Shown: in pieces, positions 5,451 to 5,781 of the stretch
How positions within the stretch are numbered: position 1 is the first letter of the stretch
Layout of the letters: each line of letters begins with the position of its first letter
Assembly: GCA_964477295.1 (NCBI GenBank)
Contig: CAYZEZ010000294.1
Coordinates: 1 to 5,781 of the forward strand
DNA: 5,781 nt
From: CAYZEZ01 sp964477295
Lineage (GTDB): Bacteria; Bacteroidota; Bacteroidia; Bacteroidales; SM23-62
Direction: 5' to 3'
Translations under genes and position numbers: made by a program
The notes under the pieces: generated by a model
Database searches by the model: none
Told to the model about the DNA's origin: nothing
Seen by the model: the letters and a program-made list of their open reading frames with translations, nothing else

Positions 5451-5781
5451 CTATGCACCCCAATTTTCCCGGTCAAGGTTCCGGTAATTCACCGCCTCTG
5501 AAATATGACAGGCTTTTATCTGCTCGCTCTGATCAAGATCGGCAATGGTGCGCGAAACTTTCAGTATCCGGTCATACGCCCGAGCCGACAGATCGAGCTT
5601 CTCCATCGCATTCTTCAGGATCGCCAATCCGGCTGAATCAGGTTGACAATGCTTTTGCATCAGCTTTGAGGTCATCTGGGCATTGCAATGCACTCCCTTA
5701 TCATACCGGAACCGATGCTCCTGGATTTTCCGCGCCTTCAGTACCCTGTCACGTATTTGAGCCGAGGTCTCGGCTTCATGG
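5451..5781 (-). CDS. comM: YifB/ComM-type Mg-chelatase-like AAA+ ATPase, C-terminal fragment
   Basis: This is the last 109 codons of a gene that begins right of the window; the TAG stop is at 5451-5453. The fragment starts within an E-T-S-A-Q-I-R-D-R-V helix and continues A-R-K-I-Q-E-H-R-F. It then carries the C-terminal Mg_chelatase_C signature: C-N-A-Q-M, L-D-L-S-A-R-A-Y-D-R-I-L-K-V-S-R-T-I-A-D-L, and a closing I-S-E-A-V-N-Y-R-N-L-D-R. This is the YifB/ComM family, AAA+ ring helicases that help branch migration of incoming DNA during natural transformation in some bacteria. The symbol comes from proteobacterial orthologues. Its GC content is noticeably higher than that of the genes to its left, consistent with a core gene. 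The N-terminal ATPase motifs are outside the window. Confidence 0.92.
   Translation of the reverse strand, partial: HEAETSAQIRDRVLKARKIQEHRFRYDKGVHCNAQMTSKLMQKHCQPDSAGLAILKNAMEKLDLSARAYDRILKVSRTIADLDQSEQIKACHISEAVNYRNLDRENWGA

Overview
The window looks like chromosomal DNA from a member of the Bacteroidota, probably a Bacteroidales- or Marinilabiliales-like organism from a draft or metagenomic assembly. Evidence for this is a DUF5777-type beta-barrel, Planctomycete-style cytochrome c domains with TSP3 repeats, an ORF6N-domain protein, and starts without clear Shine-Dalgarno sites. A run of exactly 100 N at 1556-1655 marks a scaffold gap of unknown true length.

Left part (1-4002, + strand): the 3' end of an aspartate/glutamate racemase-family gene (1-156) is followed by about 190 bp of AT-rich intergenic DNA. 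Then comes a tight five-gene cluster: (i) an exported, probably lipid-anchored protein with three cytochrome c-like domains and a calcium-binding TSP3 module between domains 1 and 2; (ii) a small mono-heme lipoprotein whose start is lost in the gap; (iii) a DUF5777-like outer-membrane beta-barrel; (iv) a secreted YceI-family protein; (v) a membrane-anchored OB-fold (tRNA_anti-like) protein. Gaps between genes (ii) and (v) are 5 to 39 bp, so they probably form one operon. Everything in it is exported. My inference is an envelope redox module: heme lipoproteins paired with an outer-membrane barrel, plus a lipid/quinone-binding-type YceI protein. The function has not been shown from sequence alone.

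Middle (4003-4193): a convergent intergenic region with a weak hairpin flanked by an A-run and T-rich DNA, possibly a bidirectional terminator.

Right part (4194-5781, - strand): a toxin-first higB-higA type II toxin-antitoxin pair, an ORF6N-domain (phage antirepressor-like) gene broken by a frameshift near 5314-5318, and the 3' end of a YifB/ComM Mg-chelatase-like ATPase gene. The comM end is about 50% GC in the row I counted (5521-5580, 32/60), while the TA/ORF6N stretch is much more AT-rich (4921-4980, 19/60; 4861-4920, 10/60). This fits an accessory island inserted beside a core gene. Two adjacent inverted repeats, one a perfect 10-bp-arm palindrome, lie inside the ORF6N coding sequence.
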